Positions 43,047 to 52,834 of a DNA stretch of 64,000 nucleotides are shown here, piece after piece. The position numbers and the translations under genes were made by a program. The notes under the pieces were generated by a model, which saw only the letters and a list, made by a program, of their open reading frames with translations, was not told where the DNA came from and searched no databases. Within the stretch, counting starts at the first letter, position 1; each line of letters starts with the position of its first letter. Location of the stretch: assembly GCA_947629025.1 (NCBI GenBank), contig CANRCC010000002.1, positions 1-64,000 on the forward strand, written 5' to 3'. The DNA is from an uncultured Bacilli bacterium. Lineage in GTDB: Bacteria; Bacillota_I; Bacilli_A; RF39; UBA660.

Positions 43047-43655
43047 TTAATTACTTATTTTACAAGCATCAATAAATGCTTCTATTATTTTTTTACTATT
43101 TATATCATCTTGTATATCTTCTGGGTGCCATTGTAATCCTATAAAAAATGTTTTTGATTTATCTTCAACTGATTCAATTATATTATCCTCGCTTAATGAA
43201 CTTATACTTAAATTAGTATTTAAAACTTTATATCTATGCTTACTATTTACTAAAATACTATCTTTTTTTAATATATCTTTTAACTTTGTATTACTAATTA
43301 TATTTATTTTATGTACATATTTCATTACACTTTTATGATTATCATTTTCTATTTTTTCTATATTACCTGATATCATAGACATTTGCTGCATACCTAAACA
43401 TATTCCTAGTGTTGGTTTATTTATATCTCTTAAATATTTTAATATATCTATATCATATTCATTTTCTATTTCTCCTCCTTGAAATATAAATCCATCTATA
43501 TCATCAATAATATATTTTATATTATCAACTTTATCTGGCATTATTCCAAGTATTAATACATTATATTTTTTTATATAATTTATTATATCTTCATCTATTT
43601 TATAAAAATCTTTATATTTTCTTAATATTATTCCTATTTTTAACACATTAATCAC
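43047..43655 (-). CDS. class I glutamine amidotransferase-like (peptidase C26/PuuD-like)
   Basis: IFQGGEIENEYDIDIL, PTLGICLGMQQMSMISG, FIGLQWHPEDI. Confidence 0.88.
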   Translation of the reverse strand: MINVLKIGIILRKYKDFYKIDEDIINYIKKYNVLILGIMPDKVDNIKYIIDDIDGFIFQGGEIENEYDIDILKYLRDINKPTLGICLGMQQMSMISGNIEKIENDNHKSVMKYVHKINIISNTKLKDILKKDSILVNSKHRYKVLNTNLSISSLSEDNIIESVEDKSKTFFIGLQWHPEDIQDDINSKKIIEAFIDACKISN

Positions 43656-43718
43656 CAGTATAATATATACTTACTTCATATTTTTTATTATTTTTAATAT
43701 ATTTTAATAGTGATTAGA

Positions 43719-44621
43719 ATGAAAAAATATATTAATTTAATATTAGTATTATTATTTTTAACTCTTGAAATTTATTTACTTTGTGATTCTACTAAAGTAA
43801 TTGATAGTTTTAATAAAACTCTTAATATATGTTTATATACTCTTCTTCCTACTATGTTTGCATCTATTATATTTACTAGTATGCTTATTGAACTTGAGTT
43901 TGATAAATATATTCCTAAAGTAATAATTAATTTCTTTTCTAGAATATTTAATATATCTAATAAAGATGTAATTATATTTATATTATCTATTTTTAGTGGA
44001 TACCCTAATAATTCTAGAATGCTTAATGGTAATAAAAACTTAAATAATTTAATTAATTTTACTTGTTTTATTAATCCTATATTTTTAATATGTACAATTG
44101 GTTATGTTTATCTAAAAGATATTAAGGTTACAATTATTATAATGTTATGTCATTATATATCTTCTATTATAGTAGGTATTTTAATTAGGGATAAAGAAAT
44201 AAAAAGTGATGATAATGTAGTAAATGACATAAAGAATACTAATTATTTAGATTCATATTTTAATATATTAAGAAATTCTATTAAGGCATTATGTAATATT
44301 TTTTCTAATATATTATTTTTCTCTTTATTATCTTCTCTTATTTCTAATATAACTAACTTTAATAGTATTATAAATAGTATTGTTTTAGGTATATTAGAGT
44401 TTTCTAATGGTACTTATTTAATATCTTCTTTAGATTTAGATATTTTTTATAGAGGTATGCTTATACTTATTATTATAACTTTTGGTAGTTTTAGTATACA
44501 TATGCAGATGATTAGTGTTAATGAAAAAATAAAATACACTAGATTCTTAAAATATAGAATTCTTAGTGTATTTATATCTATTAGTTTTTATTTACTTTTT
44601 AGTGTACTATATATTCAATAA
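43719..44621 (+). CDS. YlbJ/SpoVV-like sporulation integral membrane protein
   Basis: Nucleoside-recognition-type membrane protein with IFSGYPNNSRML and CFINPIFLICTIGYVYL, resembling YlbJ. Confidence 0.7.
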   Translation: MKKYINLILVLLFLTLEIYLLCDSTKVIDSFNKTLNICLYTLLPTMFASIIFTSMLIELEFDKYIPKVIINFFSRIFNISNKDVIIFILSIFSGYPNNSRMLNGNKNLNNLINFTCFINPIFLICTIGYVYLKDIKVTIIIMLCHYISSIIVGILIRDKEIKSDDNVVNDIKNTNYLDSYFNILRNSIKALCNIFSNILFFSLLSSLISNITNFNSIINSIVLGILEFSNGTYLISSLDLDIFYRGMLILIIITFGSFSIHMQMISVNEKIKYTRFLKYRILSVFISISFYLLFSVLYIQ

Positions 44622-45420
44622 TAGTATTAAAGTCTATTTGGGTTAAATATATAATCATTGTTGATAGTGCTAAATATGGTGCGAACGCTAATAGATTTGT
44701 TTTTTTAGTATGCATATTTATTATTGATAATGGAAGTGATATAAATGAAGATACAAATACAATTACTATTGATAATTTATATCCTACTATCATTGATACA
44801 TAAAACATCATTTTTATGTCTCCTCCACCCATTGTATCTTCTTTAAATATTAAATTACCTATTAATCTTATAACATACATTATTGCAAACATAATTAAAC
44901 CATCTAATACCATAAATAATAATTCATATCCTAAATCCATATATGTAAGAGATGTATCTAATTTATATGTTATATATATTTTTAATGGAATAAGTATTAT
45001 AGAAAATAATATAAGTATTTCATTTGGAATAATCATATATTTTATATCACATAACATTATTATTAATAAAGATGATATAAATAAACAAGAAAATATAATA
45101 TTTAATAATTCTGGATATTTATCTTTAAATATTAAATAACAAAGTACAAATAATATTGCAGTAAATATTTCAAATACTGGATATATAATAGATATTTTTT
45201 CCTTACAATATTTACATTTTCCTTTATTAATAATATAAAATAATATTGGTGTTGTATCTATAATACCAAGTTCATGACCACAATTAGTACATTTTGATTT
45301 ACTAAAAAATAATTCTTCTTTTTTAACAAGTCTATTTCCTATTTTTGTAAAAAAAGAACCTAAATATAAACCTAGTATAAATAAAAATATTATATAAAAT
45401 ATATCAATCACTTTAATCAC
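44599..45420 (-). CDS. type IV prepilin peptidase (A24 family)
   Basis: GSFFTKIGNRLV, CTNCGHELG...CKYCKEKIS zinc-binding pairs, DIKYMIIPNE, MGGGDIKMMFYVSMIVG. Confidence 0.93.
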   Translation of the reverse strand: MIKVIDIFYIIFLFILGLYLGSFFTKIGNRLVKKEELFFSKSKCTNCGHELGIIDTTPILFYIINKGKCKYCKEKISIIYPVFEIFTAILFVLCYLIFKDKYPELLNIIFSCLFISSLLIIMLCDIKYMIIPNEILILFSIILIPLKIYITYKLDTSLTYMDLGYELLFMVLDGLIMFAIMYVIRLIGNLIFKEDTMGGGDIKMMFYVSMIVGYKLSIVIVFVSSFISLPLSIINMHTKKTNLLAFAPYLALSTMIIYLTQIDFNTIIEYIVH

Positions 45421-45521
45421 CTAAAACTTCTGTATTATTATCAAATAAATTATAACATATTTATATCATTTTATAAACTTTTTTTTGGTATTTCATATAA
45501 TATCAACAAGGAGGTATACCT

Positions 45522-45854
45522 ATGTTTAATCCAAATGCTGCATTTATACCACTTAGAACTTTAGCACCTGTCGCTAAAAAAACTTTTGACTGGGCAGCAC
45601 TACTTACAAATACTCAAAAAACACTTAATATTGTTAATCAAGCAATACCAATTGTATACCAAGCAAAACCTATTATTAAAAATGCAAGAACTATGTTTAG
45701 AATTGCTAGTGAATTTACAAAGAGTAGTAATTCAAATAATAGTTCTATTAATCAAAATACTACTAATAATAGTAATATTAACACTAATATATCTAATACT
45801 AATAGTAACTATAATTATGAATATGAAGATAATCAACCTAGTTTCTTTATATAA
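45522..45854 (+). CDS. YqfQ/VrrA-like small protein with Asn/Ser-rich tail
   Basis: Strong aaggagg RBS; DWAALLTNTQKTLNIVNQAIPIVYQAKPIIKNARTMFRIASEF resembles the YqfQ core; polar SNSNNSSINQNTTNNSN tail. Confidence 0.55.
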   Translation: MFNPNAAFIPLRTLAPVAKKTFDWAALLTNTQKTLNIVNQAIPIVYQAKPIIKNARTMFRIASEFTKSSNSNNSSINQNTTNNSNINTNISNTNSNYNYEYEDNQPSFFI

Positions 45855-45875
45855 AAAAAACACATAGTGTTTTTT
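45855..45875. terminator. hairpin terminator
   Basis: AAAAAACAC-ATA-GTGTTTTTT. Confidence 0.7.
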
Positions 45876-45895
45876 AATTTTTAATTATTATATTT

Positions 45896-47200
45896 TTAAT
45901 CTATATTCAAATTATTTATATATTCGATAAAATATAATGGTATATTTATAATTTTTCCATCTTTACTTAAATTTTTTAGTGAAAATCTAAATGATATTTC
46001 ATTATCGTTATTAGAATTATATTTTGTTAAGCTATTATGATTTATGTTTTTATCTGATTTTACTTCAACTGGAATAATTTTATTTTTTCTTTGAATAACA
46101 AAATCAATCTCATTTCTATCAAATGTATAATAATTTGGAGATTCATCTAATAAGTAGTTTAAAACATTTGCTACATAGTTTTCTGTAAATGATCCTTTAA
46201 ATTCTTCTAATAATTTATTACCTTCTAATATTATACTACTATCTAAATTAGACATTCTTCTAAGTAATCCTACATCCATCATATAAATTTTATATGCTGA
46301 TAAATCTACATATGCTTTTAATGGAAATGAACATTTACTTACTAAAAAACATTTTGAAATTAAATTAGCATCTTTTAACCAGTTTAATGCATTTTCATAT
46401 TCTCTTGCTCTTGCACCTTCTTTAACAACTTGATAAACAAATTTTTTATTTTCTCTAGACAATTGAGATGGAATACCATTCCAAATTAGAGAAATTTTGT
46501 TTGCTTCACTAGCATCAACATGTTTTGAAAAATCTTCTTCATAAGAGTTTAATATATTTTTTTGAATTTTATTAACTTTTTCTATATTCTTATCATTAAT
46601 CCAACTATATACAGCTTCTGGCATTCCACCAATAATATAGTATGTTTTTAGTTTTTCAATAAGTTCTGATTCAAACAATTTTGGTATTTCTTTTATTTCT
46701 TTTGTTTGTCTCATTACTTCAACTAAATTTTCTTTATTATCAGCAATTAAAAATTCACTAAAAGTCATAGGATATAAATTTAAGAAATCCACTTTTCCTA
46801 CTGGAAATGAGGTTTTAGATAGACGAATTCCTAATAATGAACCTGCGCATGCAATATGATAATCATTAGCTTCTTCACAAAAATATTTTAATGAATTTAA
46901 TGCATCAGAACATTCTTGGATTTCATCAAATATAATTAATGTTGATATTGGACTTATTTTTTTACCACTTGCAAGAGATAATTGTTCTATTATTCTTTTT
47001 GGATCTTTTGTATTTAAAAATAATTCAGATAATCCTTTATCATAGTCAAAGTTAAAATATGCAACATTATCATAATACTTTTCACCAAATTCTTGTAATA
47101 TATATGTTTTTCCTACCTGTCTTGCACCTTTTAAAATCAAAGGTTTTCTATCTTTACTATTTTTCCATTCTATAAGTTTTTCAGTTATAAATCTTTTCAT
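45896..47200 (-). CDS. AAA family ATPase with C-terminal DUF4143 domain
   Basis: LILKGARQVGKTYILQEFGE, LIIFDEIQEC, FTENYVANVL, DRNEIDFVIQRKNKIIPVEVKSDKN. Confidence 0.92.
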   Translation of the reverse strand: MKRFITEKLIEWKNSKDRKPLILKGARQVGKTYILQEFGEKYYDNVAYFNFDYDKGLSELFLNTKDPKRIIEQLSLASGKKISPISTLIIFDEIQECSDALNSLKYFCEEANDYHIACAGSLLGIRLSKTSFPVGKVDFLNLYPMTFSEFLIADNKENLVEVMRQTKEIKEIPKLFESELIEKLKTYYIIGGMPEAVYSWINDKNIEKVNKIQKNILNSYEEDFSKHVDASEANKISLIWNGIPSQLSRENKKFVYQVVKEGARAREYENALNWLKDANLISKCFLVSKCSFPLKAYVDLSAYKIYMMDVGLLRRMSNLDSSIILEGNKLLEEFKGSFTENYVANVLNYLLDESPNYYTFDRNEIDFVIQRKNKIIPVEVKSDKNINHNSLTKYNSNNDNEISFRFSLKNLSKDGKIINIPLYFIEYINNLNID

Positions 47201-47251
47201 CTTTATCACCTCTAATGACATTATATCACATTTTTGTATGGAATATTCACA

Positions 47252-47304
47252 TTTTAATCACACTTTTGCGCATTTTTTTGTATTTTTAATCACACTTTTG
47301 CATA
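47252..47304. repeat. pair of direct repeats upstream of the AAA/DUF4143 gene (candidate operator)
   Basis: ttttaatcacacttttgc at 47252 and again at 47284 (32-bp spacing); a looser third copy (tatcacatttttg) nearer the gene. Confidence 0.6.
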
Positions 47305-47311
47305 AATAATA

Positions 47312-48406
47312 CTATTTATACTCATACCATAAGCCACTTGATTTTAATTCATTTATTATTTTATTATGTTCTGAATCTGTTTTTGTAAAATATACTTTCA
47401 TATTTTTATCTGCTACAAAATATAAATAATCATTACTCGTATAATTAATTACTGCCTCTATTGCTTCACTACTTGGATTACAAATAGGTCCTATTGGTAA
47501 TTTACCAATATTATTTTGTGATCTTGTATTATATGGATTATCACTATTTATTTCTGATTTATATAAATCTCTTTCTCCAAGTTCTATTTTAGCTGCATAA
47601 TATGTAGTTACATCACTTCCAAGACTCATACCATTATTTAATCTATTTATAAATACTCCAGCAATATTCTTTCTATCATCAAGAGTTACTCCCTCTCCTT
47701 CTACCATTGATGCAAGTGTTATTATTTGATGAATAGTAAATGTAGTATTTTGAATTTGATCTTTAAATTTACTAAGTACTATATCTGTTTGATCAAGTAG
47801 TTTTTCAAATATATCTTTTACATTAGCATCTGCTTTAAATTCATAAGTATTAGGTGATAAATATCCCTCAAGTGGATAATATATATTTTCATTTAATATA
47901 GTTTCATCTAAAAACCAATATTTATTTATTAATGATTGTATATATTCTTTATCACTTAATGTATTAAATACATCATCATAGGTATTTAGTGTATTTTTTT
48001 CTATTATTTTTGCCATACCTCTCATTGTTTTTCCCTCATTAAAGGTTATAGTAATAGTTTCTTCTTTAATATTTGAACCATCTTTTAAAATAGATAATAT
48101 TTGTTTTAAACTCATATTTTTATTTAATGAATAATTACCTGCTTTTAATCCATTTATATTATTTATTTTAATATAAGCAAGCATAAATAATCTATTTCTT
48201 ATAAGTTTTTTTTCTTTTAGTATATCTGATACATCTCTAATTGTACTTCCCTCTTTTATTTTTAAAATTACTTTACTATCTTTATTTGAAATAGGCATAG
48301 TATTAACAAAACAAAATACAATTCCTATAATCATAATAATTGATATGAATATTGGAACTATATATATTAATTTTTTCTTTTTATTCTTTTTTTTATTTTT
48401 TTTCAT
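47312..48406 (-). CDS. mltG: endolytic transglycosylase MltG
   Basis: YKSEINSDNPYNTRSQNNIGKLPIGPICNPSSEAIEAVINY, ITLASMVEGEG. Confidence 0.95.
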   Translation of the reverse strand: MKKNKKKNKKKKLIYIVPIFISIIMIIGIVFCFVNTMPISNKDSKVILKIKEGSTIRDVSDILKEKKLIRNRLFMLAYIKINNINGLKAGNYSLNKNMSLKQILSILKDGSNIKEETITITFNEGKTMRGMAKIIEKNTLNTYDDVFNTLSDKEYIQSLINKYWFLDETILNENIYYPLEGYLSPNTYEFKADANVKDIFEKLLDQTDIVLSKFKDQIQNTTFTIHQIITLASMVEGEGVTLDDRKNIAGVFINRLNNGMSLGSDVTTYYAAKIELGERDLYKSEINSDNPYNTRSQNNIGKLPIGPICNPSSEAIEAVINYTSNDYLYFVADKNMKVYFTKTDSEHNKIINELKSSGLWYEYK

Positions 48407-48415
48407 ATTTATCTC

Positions 48416-50167
48416 CTATTCTAATATTGCCTTTATTCTTCTTACTCCTGATGATGATGCTTCTTCTTTTATTATTTTAAATGTACCAAGTTCACTAGTA
48501 TTTTTAACATGTGGTCCACCACATAATTCTTTAGATACATCTCCTATACTATAAACTGTAACTATATCTGGATATTTTTCTATAAACATACATTCAGCAC
48601 CTGATTTAATTGCATCTTCTTTTTTCATTTCTGTTTTTGTTACATCTAATTTTTCTTTAATCCATTTATTTACTAAATCTTCTGTTTTCTTTTTTTCTTC
48701 TTCTGTTAATTTATGATCACAAGAAAAATCAAATCTCATTCTTTCACTTGTTATATTTGAACCTTTTTGATGAACATCTTTATTAATAACTTGTTTTAAT
48801 GCTGCATTTAATAAATGTGTTGCTGTATGATATTTTACTTCCATTTCTCCAGTTGCTGCTAATCCTCCTTTAAATTTACCAGATGAAGCACTTCTAGATA
48901 ATTCTTGATGTGCCTTAAATTTTTCATAAAAACCATTTATATCTACACTAAATCCTTGTTCTTTTGCTAATTCTTCTGTTAATTCTATTGGAAATCCATA
49001 AGTATCGTAAAGTTTAAATGCTAAATCTTTATTTATTTTATTATCAGTAATATTTTTTGTAATCTTTTCAAATTTTCTTAATCCTTTTTCTAGTGTTTTA
49101 TTAAATTTTATTTTTTCATTTTTTAATACTTCATAAACTACATTTTCATTTTCACTTAATTCACTATAATATTTTTTATACTGATTTATTACTACTCTAG
49201 CTATTTTTTCTTCAAAATTACTATTTATATCTATATCTAATTTTCTAGCATGTCTAATTGCTCTTCTTATTAATCTTCTAAGTATATATCCTTGATCAGT
49301 ATTAGATGGTTTTATTAATGATTTATCAGCTGCTATAAATACTGCAGTTCTTATATGGTCTGCAATTATCCTCATACTTCTTTCATTACCATCATATTTT
49401 TTATTTGATACATCTTCTATTGTACTAATTATGTCTTTAAATAAACTAGACTGATAATTATCATCTTTATTTTCAAGTAGTGCTACTACTCTTTCAACTC
49501 CCATTCCTGTATCTACATTTTTAACAGGTAATTTTGTATAAGTACCATCTTCATTTTTATAATATTCCATAAATACATTATTCCATATTTCTACCCATCT
49601 ATCATCATCTTTATCATATACTTTTGGAATTTCATCATTGCTTCTAAAGTAAAATATTTCTGTATCACATCCGCAAGGACCACTTTCTCCTGCTATCCAA
49701 AAATTATCATCTTTTCCTAGATATGCAATTTTTTCTTTTTTTATTCCAAGACTTTCCCATATACCTGCACTTATTTCATCTTTAGGTATATTCTCATCTC
49801 CCTTAAATACTGTTACTGCTAATTTTTCTACTGGAATATTTAAAACTTTAGTTAAAAATTCAAAACTATAGTTTATACTTTCTTCTTTAAAATAATCTCC
49901 TAAAGACCAATTTCCAAGCATTTCAAAAAATGTATGATGTGTTTTATCTCCAACCTCATCTAAATCATTAGTTCTAATACATTTTTGATAATCACATAAT
50001 CTTTTTCCATAAGGATGTTTTTCTCCCATTAAATATGGAATAAGAGGTTGCATACCTGCAGTATTAAATAGTACTGATGGATCATTTTCTGGTACTACAG
50101 GAGCACTAGGTATTTGTTTATGTCCTTTACTTACAAAATAATTTATATATAAATCTTTTAAATTCAT
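48416..50167 (-). CDS. alaS: alanyl-tRNA synthetase, short form lacking C-terminal (C-Ala) domain
   Basis: PSAPVVPENDPSVLFNTAGMQPLIPYLMG, HTATHLLNAALKQV, CGGPHVKNTSELG; protein ends at SGVRRIKAILE. Confidence 0.94.
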   Translation of the reverse strand: MNLKDLYINYFVSKGHKQIPSAPVVPENDPSVLFNTAGMQPLIPYLMGEKHPYGKRLCDYQKCIRTNDLDEVGDKTHHTFFEMLGNWSLGDYFKEESINYSFEFLTKVLNIPVEKLAVTVFKGDENIPKDEISAGIWESLGIKKEKIAYLGKDDNFWIAGESGPCGCDTEIFYFRSNDEIPKVYDKDDDRWVEIWNNVFMEYYKNEDGTYTKLPVKNVDTGMGVERVVALLENKDDNYQSSLFKDIISTIEDVSNKKYDGNERSMRIIADHIRTAVFIAADKSLIKPSNTDQGYILRRLIRRAIRHARKLDIDINSNFEEKIARVVINQYKKYYSELSENENVVYEVLKNEKIKFNKTLEKGLRKFEKITKNITDNKINKDLAFKLYDTYGFPIELTEELAKEQGFSVDINGFYEKFKAHQELSRSASSGKFKGGLAATGEMEVKYHTATHLLNAALKQVINKDVHQKGSNITSERMRFDFSCDHKLTEEEKKKTEDLVNKWIKEKLDVTKTEMKKEDAIKSGAECMFIEKYPDIVTVYSIGDVSKELCGGPHVKNTSELGTFKIIKEEASSSGVRRIKAILE

Positions 50168-50171
50168 AATT

Positions 50172-50825
50172 TTAATTCCTTTCTATAATATCTTTTATTT
50201 TATTAACAACATCATCTATATGCATATTAGTAGTATCTATATATATTTGATCATCAGTTCTTATTAGTGCCCCTACTTTTTTATGCATATCATTATAATC
50301 TCTTTTTTTTATGTTTTCATAAACCTCTTCATATGTCATATCAATATTTTTTTCTTTATTTTGCTTAATTCTTCTTTTTACTCTTTCATCTAATGATGCA
50401 TCTAGATAAAACTTATAAGTTGCATTTTTAAATACTACTGTTGTTATATCTCTACCTTCCATTACTACATCATGATTTTCTGCCATTTTTCTTTGAATAT
50501 TTACCATATTTTCTCTAACTTTTTCAATACTAGATACTTCAGATACTATATTACTTACTTCTTTTCCTCTAATTATATTAGTTACATCTTCATTATCTAA
50601 ATATACTTTACCATCTGTAGATAATTTAATATCTATATTTTTAGATAATTCTATTATTTTTTCTTCATCATCTAGTGGAATATTGTTTTTTAATACACTA
50701 AGTGCAACACATCTATAAGTTGCTCCTGTATCAATATTTACTAAATTAAATATTTTTGCTAGCTTTTCAGCTACTGTACCTTTACCACTTCCACAAGGTC
50801 CATCAATTGCGATTATCTTATTCAT
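50172..50825 (-). CDS. cmk: cytidylate kinase
   Basis: IAIDGPCGSGKGTVAEKLAK, VMEGRDITTVVF; start after the ggagg RBS. Confidence 0.96.
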   Translation of the reverse strand: MNKIIAIDGPCGSGKGTVAEKLAKIFNLVNIDTGATYRCVALSVLKNNIPLDDEEKIIELSKNIDIKLSTDGKVYLDNEDVTNIIRGKEVSNIVSEVSSIEKVRENMVNIQRKMAENHDVVMEGRDITTVVFKNATYKFYLDASLDERVKRRIKQNKEKNIDMTYEEVYENIKKRDYNDMHKKVGALIRTDDQIYIDTTNMHIDDVVNKIKDIIERN

Positions 50826-50844
50826 AATATTATCCTCCAAAATA

Positions 50845-51015
50845 ACAAAAGGATAGTACGTTAAGGAGCCTATAACAAGGCGGTACCATCCTTTTATTTA
50901 CTTAATTTGATAACGGTTTTTATATTCCGGCTTATTATAAGCAACTTCAGGCACTAGCATTTTCATTAAAATTTATTATCAGTTTTCACCAAATACTGAC
51001 TCTCTACTAATAAAT
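50845..51015 (-). promoter_or_regulatory. T-box riboswitch leader (probably alanine-specific) upstream of cmk-alaS-mltG
   Basis: Minus strand carries AGTAGAGAGTCAG (stem I 5' side), the T-box core AAAAGGATGGTACCGCC, and terminator GGATGGTACCGCCTTG..GTACTATCCTTTTGTTATTTT; Ala codons GCU/GCC lie in the likely specifier region. Confidence 0.88.
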
Positions 51016-51138
51016 AATTAATTACTTTTTGCCATCATTAGTCTTTAATATATAATTTGATAATTTTAAATAATTATCAAAAATATCAAGTTTATTATAT
51101 CAAAACTCATATTAAATATCAATTGAAATTAATATTAT

Positions 51139-51999
51139 TTACATTAATTTTAATGATTCAATTTCCTTTATTGATAAGCCAGTATATTCACTAATTAAAT
51201 TTATATTAAGACCCTTTTTAAGCATATTTTGTACTATTTGTAATCTTTCTTTTTCAGTACCCTCTTTAATTCCTTCATTGATGCCTTCTTTTATTCCTTT
51301 TTCAATTCCATCTTCTTCTGCTTTCTTTAATCTTGAGTTTAATATCTTTCTTTGGTCTTCTTCATAGCTCATATATTCTCTAAATTCTGGATCTTCATTT
51401 AATCTATCTAACTCTTTCATATATTTTTCGACCGCCTTATCTTTCTTTGATAGAATTTGTAAGTCTTCTTTCTCTAAGTTTAACATCACTAATGCTTTGT
51501 TTCTTCTTATTAATTCTTCTTTTTTATTATCCCATATTTTCTTATAAAAATCCATATTATATTCATATATTTTTAAATTTTCTATAAATTTCTTTCCTTC
51601 TTCATCTTGTACATAATATACTCTATATGCTTTATTATCTTTTATTCCATATGATAAGTTTATTTGTATATGCATTATATCTTCTGTATATATTTCTCCT
51701 ACTAATGTATTATGTGAATATATATCTGATATATATGCCATATTCCTTGGATGTACATAATATTCATTACTTGTATTTACTTCTATTTGTACTTTTCCTA
51801 TATCTGTTTCTAATAAGGCATCTACTGTCTTTCCTTTTACATTTATATTTCCTACATTTCTTTCTTGTCTTTTTATTTGTATATTATTTATCTTTATTTC
51901 TAATATACTTTCTAATAAGAATTTTAATATATCTTTATTTTTTTCATTAAGCATTATTTCTTTAAATGCTCTATCATATTTGCCGGTATAATATTTCAT
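51139..51999 (-). CDS. Rpn family recombination-promoting nuclease / PD-(D/E)XK transposase-like protein
   Basis: YDRAFKEIMLNEKNKDILKFLLESIL, VDALLETDIGKVQIEVNTS nuclease core, C-terminal EKGIKEGINEGIKEG repeats. Confidence 0.82.
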   Translation of the reverse strand: MKYYTGKYDRAFKEIMLNEKNKDILKFLLESILEIKINNIQIKRQERNVGNINVKGKTVDALLETDIGKVQIEVNTSNEYYVHPRNMAYISDIYSHNTLVGEIYTEDIMHIQINLSYGIKDNKAYRVYYVQDEEGKKFIENLKIYEYNMDFYKKIWDNKKEELIRRNKALVMLNLEKEDLQILSKKDKAVEKYMKELDRLNEDPEFREYMSYEEDQRKILNSRLKKAEEDGIEKGIKEGINEGIKEGTEKERLQIVQNMLKKGLNINLISEYTGLSIKEIESLKLM

Positions 52000-52080
52000 A
52001 ACTTATACCTCCTTTCACTAATTATTTTCTCTTTTTATTTTCTAAATCCCCTAAAAATAAAAAAAACAACTTTTTAGTTG

Positions 52081-52830
52081 TTATTCAAGATTACTTCTAA
52101 ACTCTTTTAAAGAGGTTAAAAATTCTAAATTTTTTGTTTCTTCTATCTCATCATTTTTCTTATCAAACTTAAATTCTTCTAAATCTATAAAAGACTCTAA
52201 TACTTCATCTTTCTCTTCTTTTTCTTTTTGAATACCAAATATTGGTGAAATAACTTTTGATGCTTTAAACTTTTTTGGTTCTTCTTCAATTTTTTCTATT
52301 TGCTCTATTTGTTCTTCTTTTTCTGGTTCTAATTCATTTAATACTTCTACTTCTTCACATTTATAAACAATTTTTTGACTTCCTGCTCTTTTAACAAGTT
52401 CATCATAGCTAATAATTGCATTTTCTTCTTGATCTTCTTCAAATTCAGTTAAATTTATTGGTTCTTTTTCTAAAGTATCTTCTATTAATTTTGTTATATC
52501 ATCAATTGAAGTTTTTTTAGGAACAACTTTTACAACTTCTTCTACTTCTTGTTTTTTTACTTCCTTTATTGGGACTTCTTTATTTTCTTTCTTTAGATTT
52601 ACTAATGGTTTTATATCTTTATTAGCAGTATCTATTTTTTGACTTATAGTAGATATTTTCTTTTTTACACTTATTCCTTTAAGTATTTTATCATTTTTCT
52701 TTTTTGTAATATAATTAATAACCAAAATACTAATAAGCATAAGTGATACTAATATAATTAAAAATAATAACACTTGACTACTACTATCCATATTTGAAAA
52801 CATATATAAAATTGAATTAAAATTTATCAT
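52081..52830 (-). CDS. membrane-anchored acidic hypothetical protein
   Basis: N-terminal TM helix followed by a Glu/Lys-rich low-complexity region. Confidence 0.55.
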   Translation of the reverse strand: MINFNSILYMFSNMDSSSQVLLFLIILVSLMLISILVINYITKKKNDKILKGISVKKKISTISQKIDTANKDIKPLVNLKKENKEVPIKEVKKQEVEEVVKVVPKKTSIDDITKLIEDTLEKEPINLTEFEEDQEENAIISYDELVKRAGSQKIVYKCEEVEVLNELEPEKEEQIEQIEKIEEEPKKFKASKVISPIFGIQKEKEEKDEVLESFIDLEEFKFDKKNDEIEETKNLEFLTSLKEFRSNLE

Positions 52831-52834
52831 TACT

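Noticed and set aside
45586-45867. +1-frame overlapping ORF (93 aa)
   Set aside because: Overlaps the RBS-preceded YqfQ-like gene; Ile/Leu-rich out-of-frame translation.
51627-51950. ORF on + strand (107 aa, Leu/Tyr/Phe-rich)
   Set aside because: Antisense of the Rpn-type nuclease gene; low-complexity hydrophobic shadow ORF.
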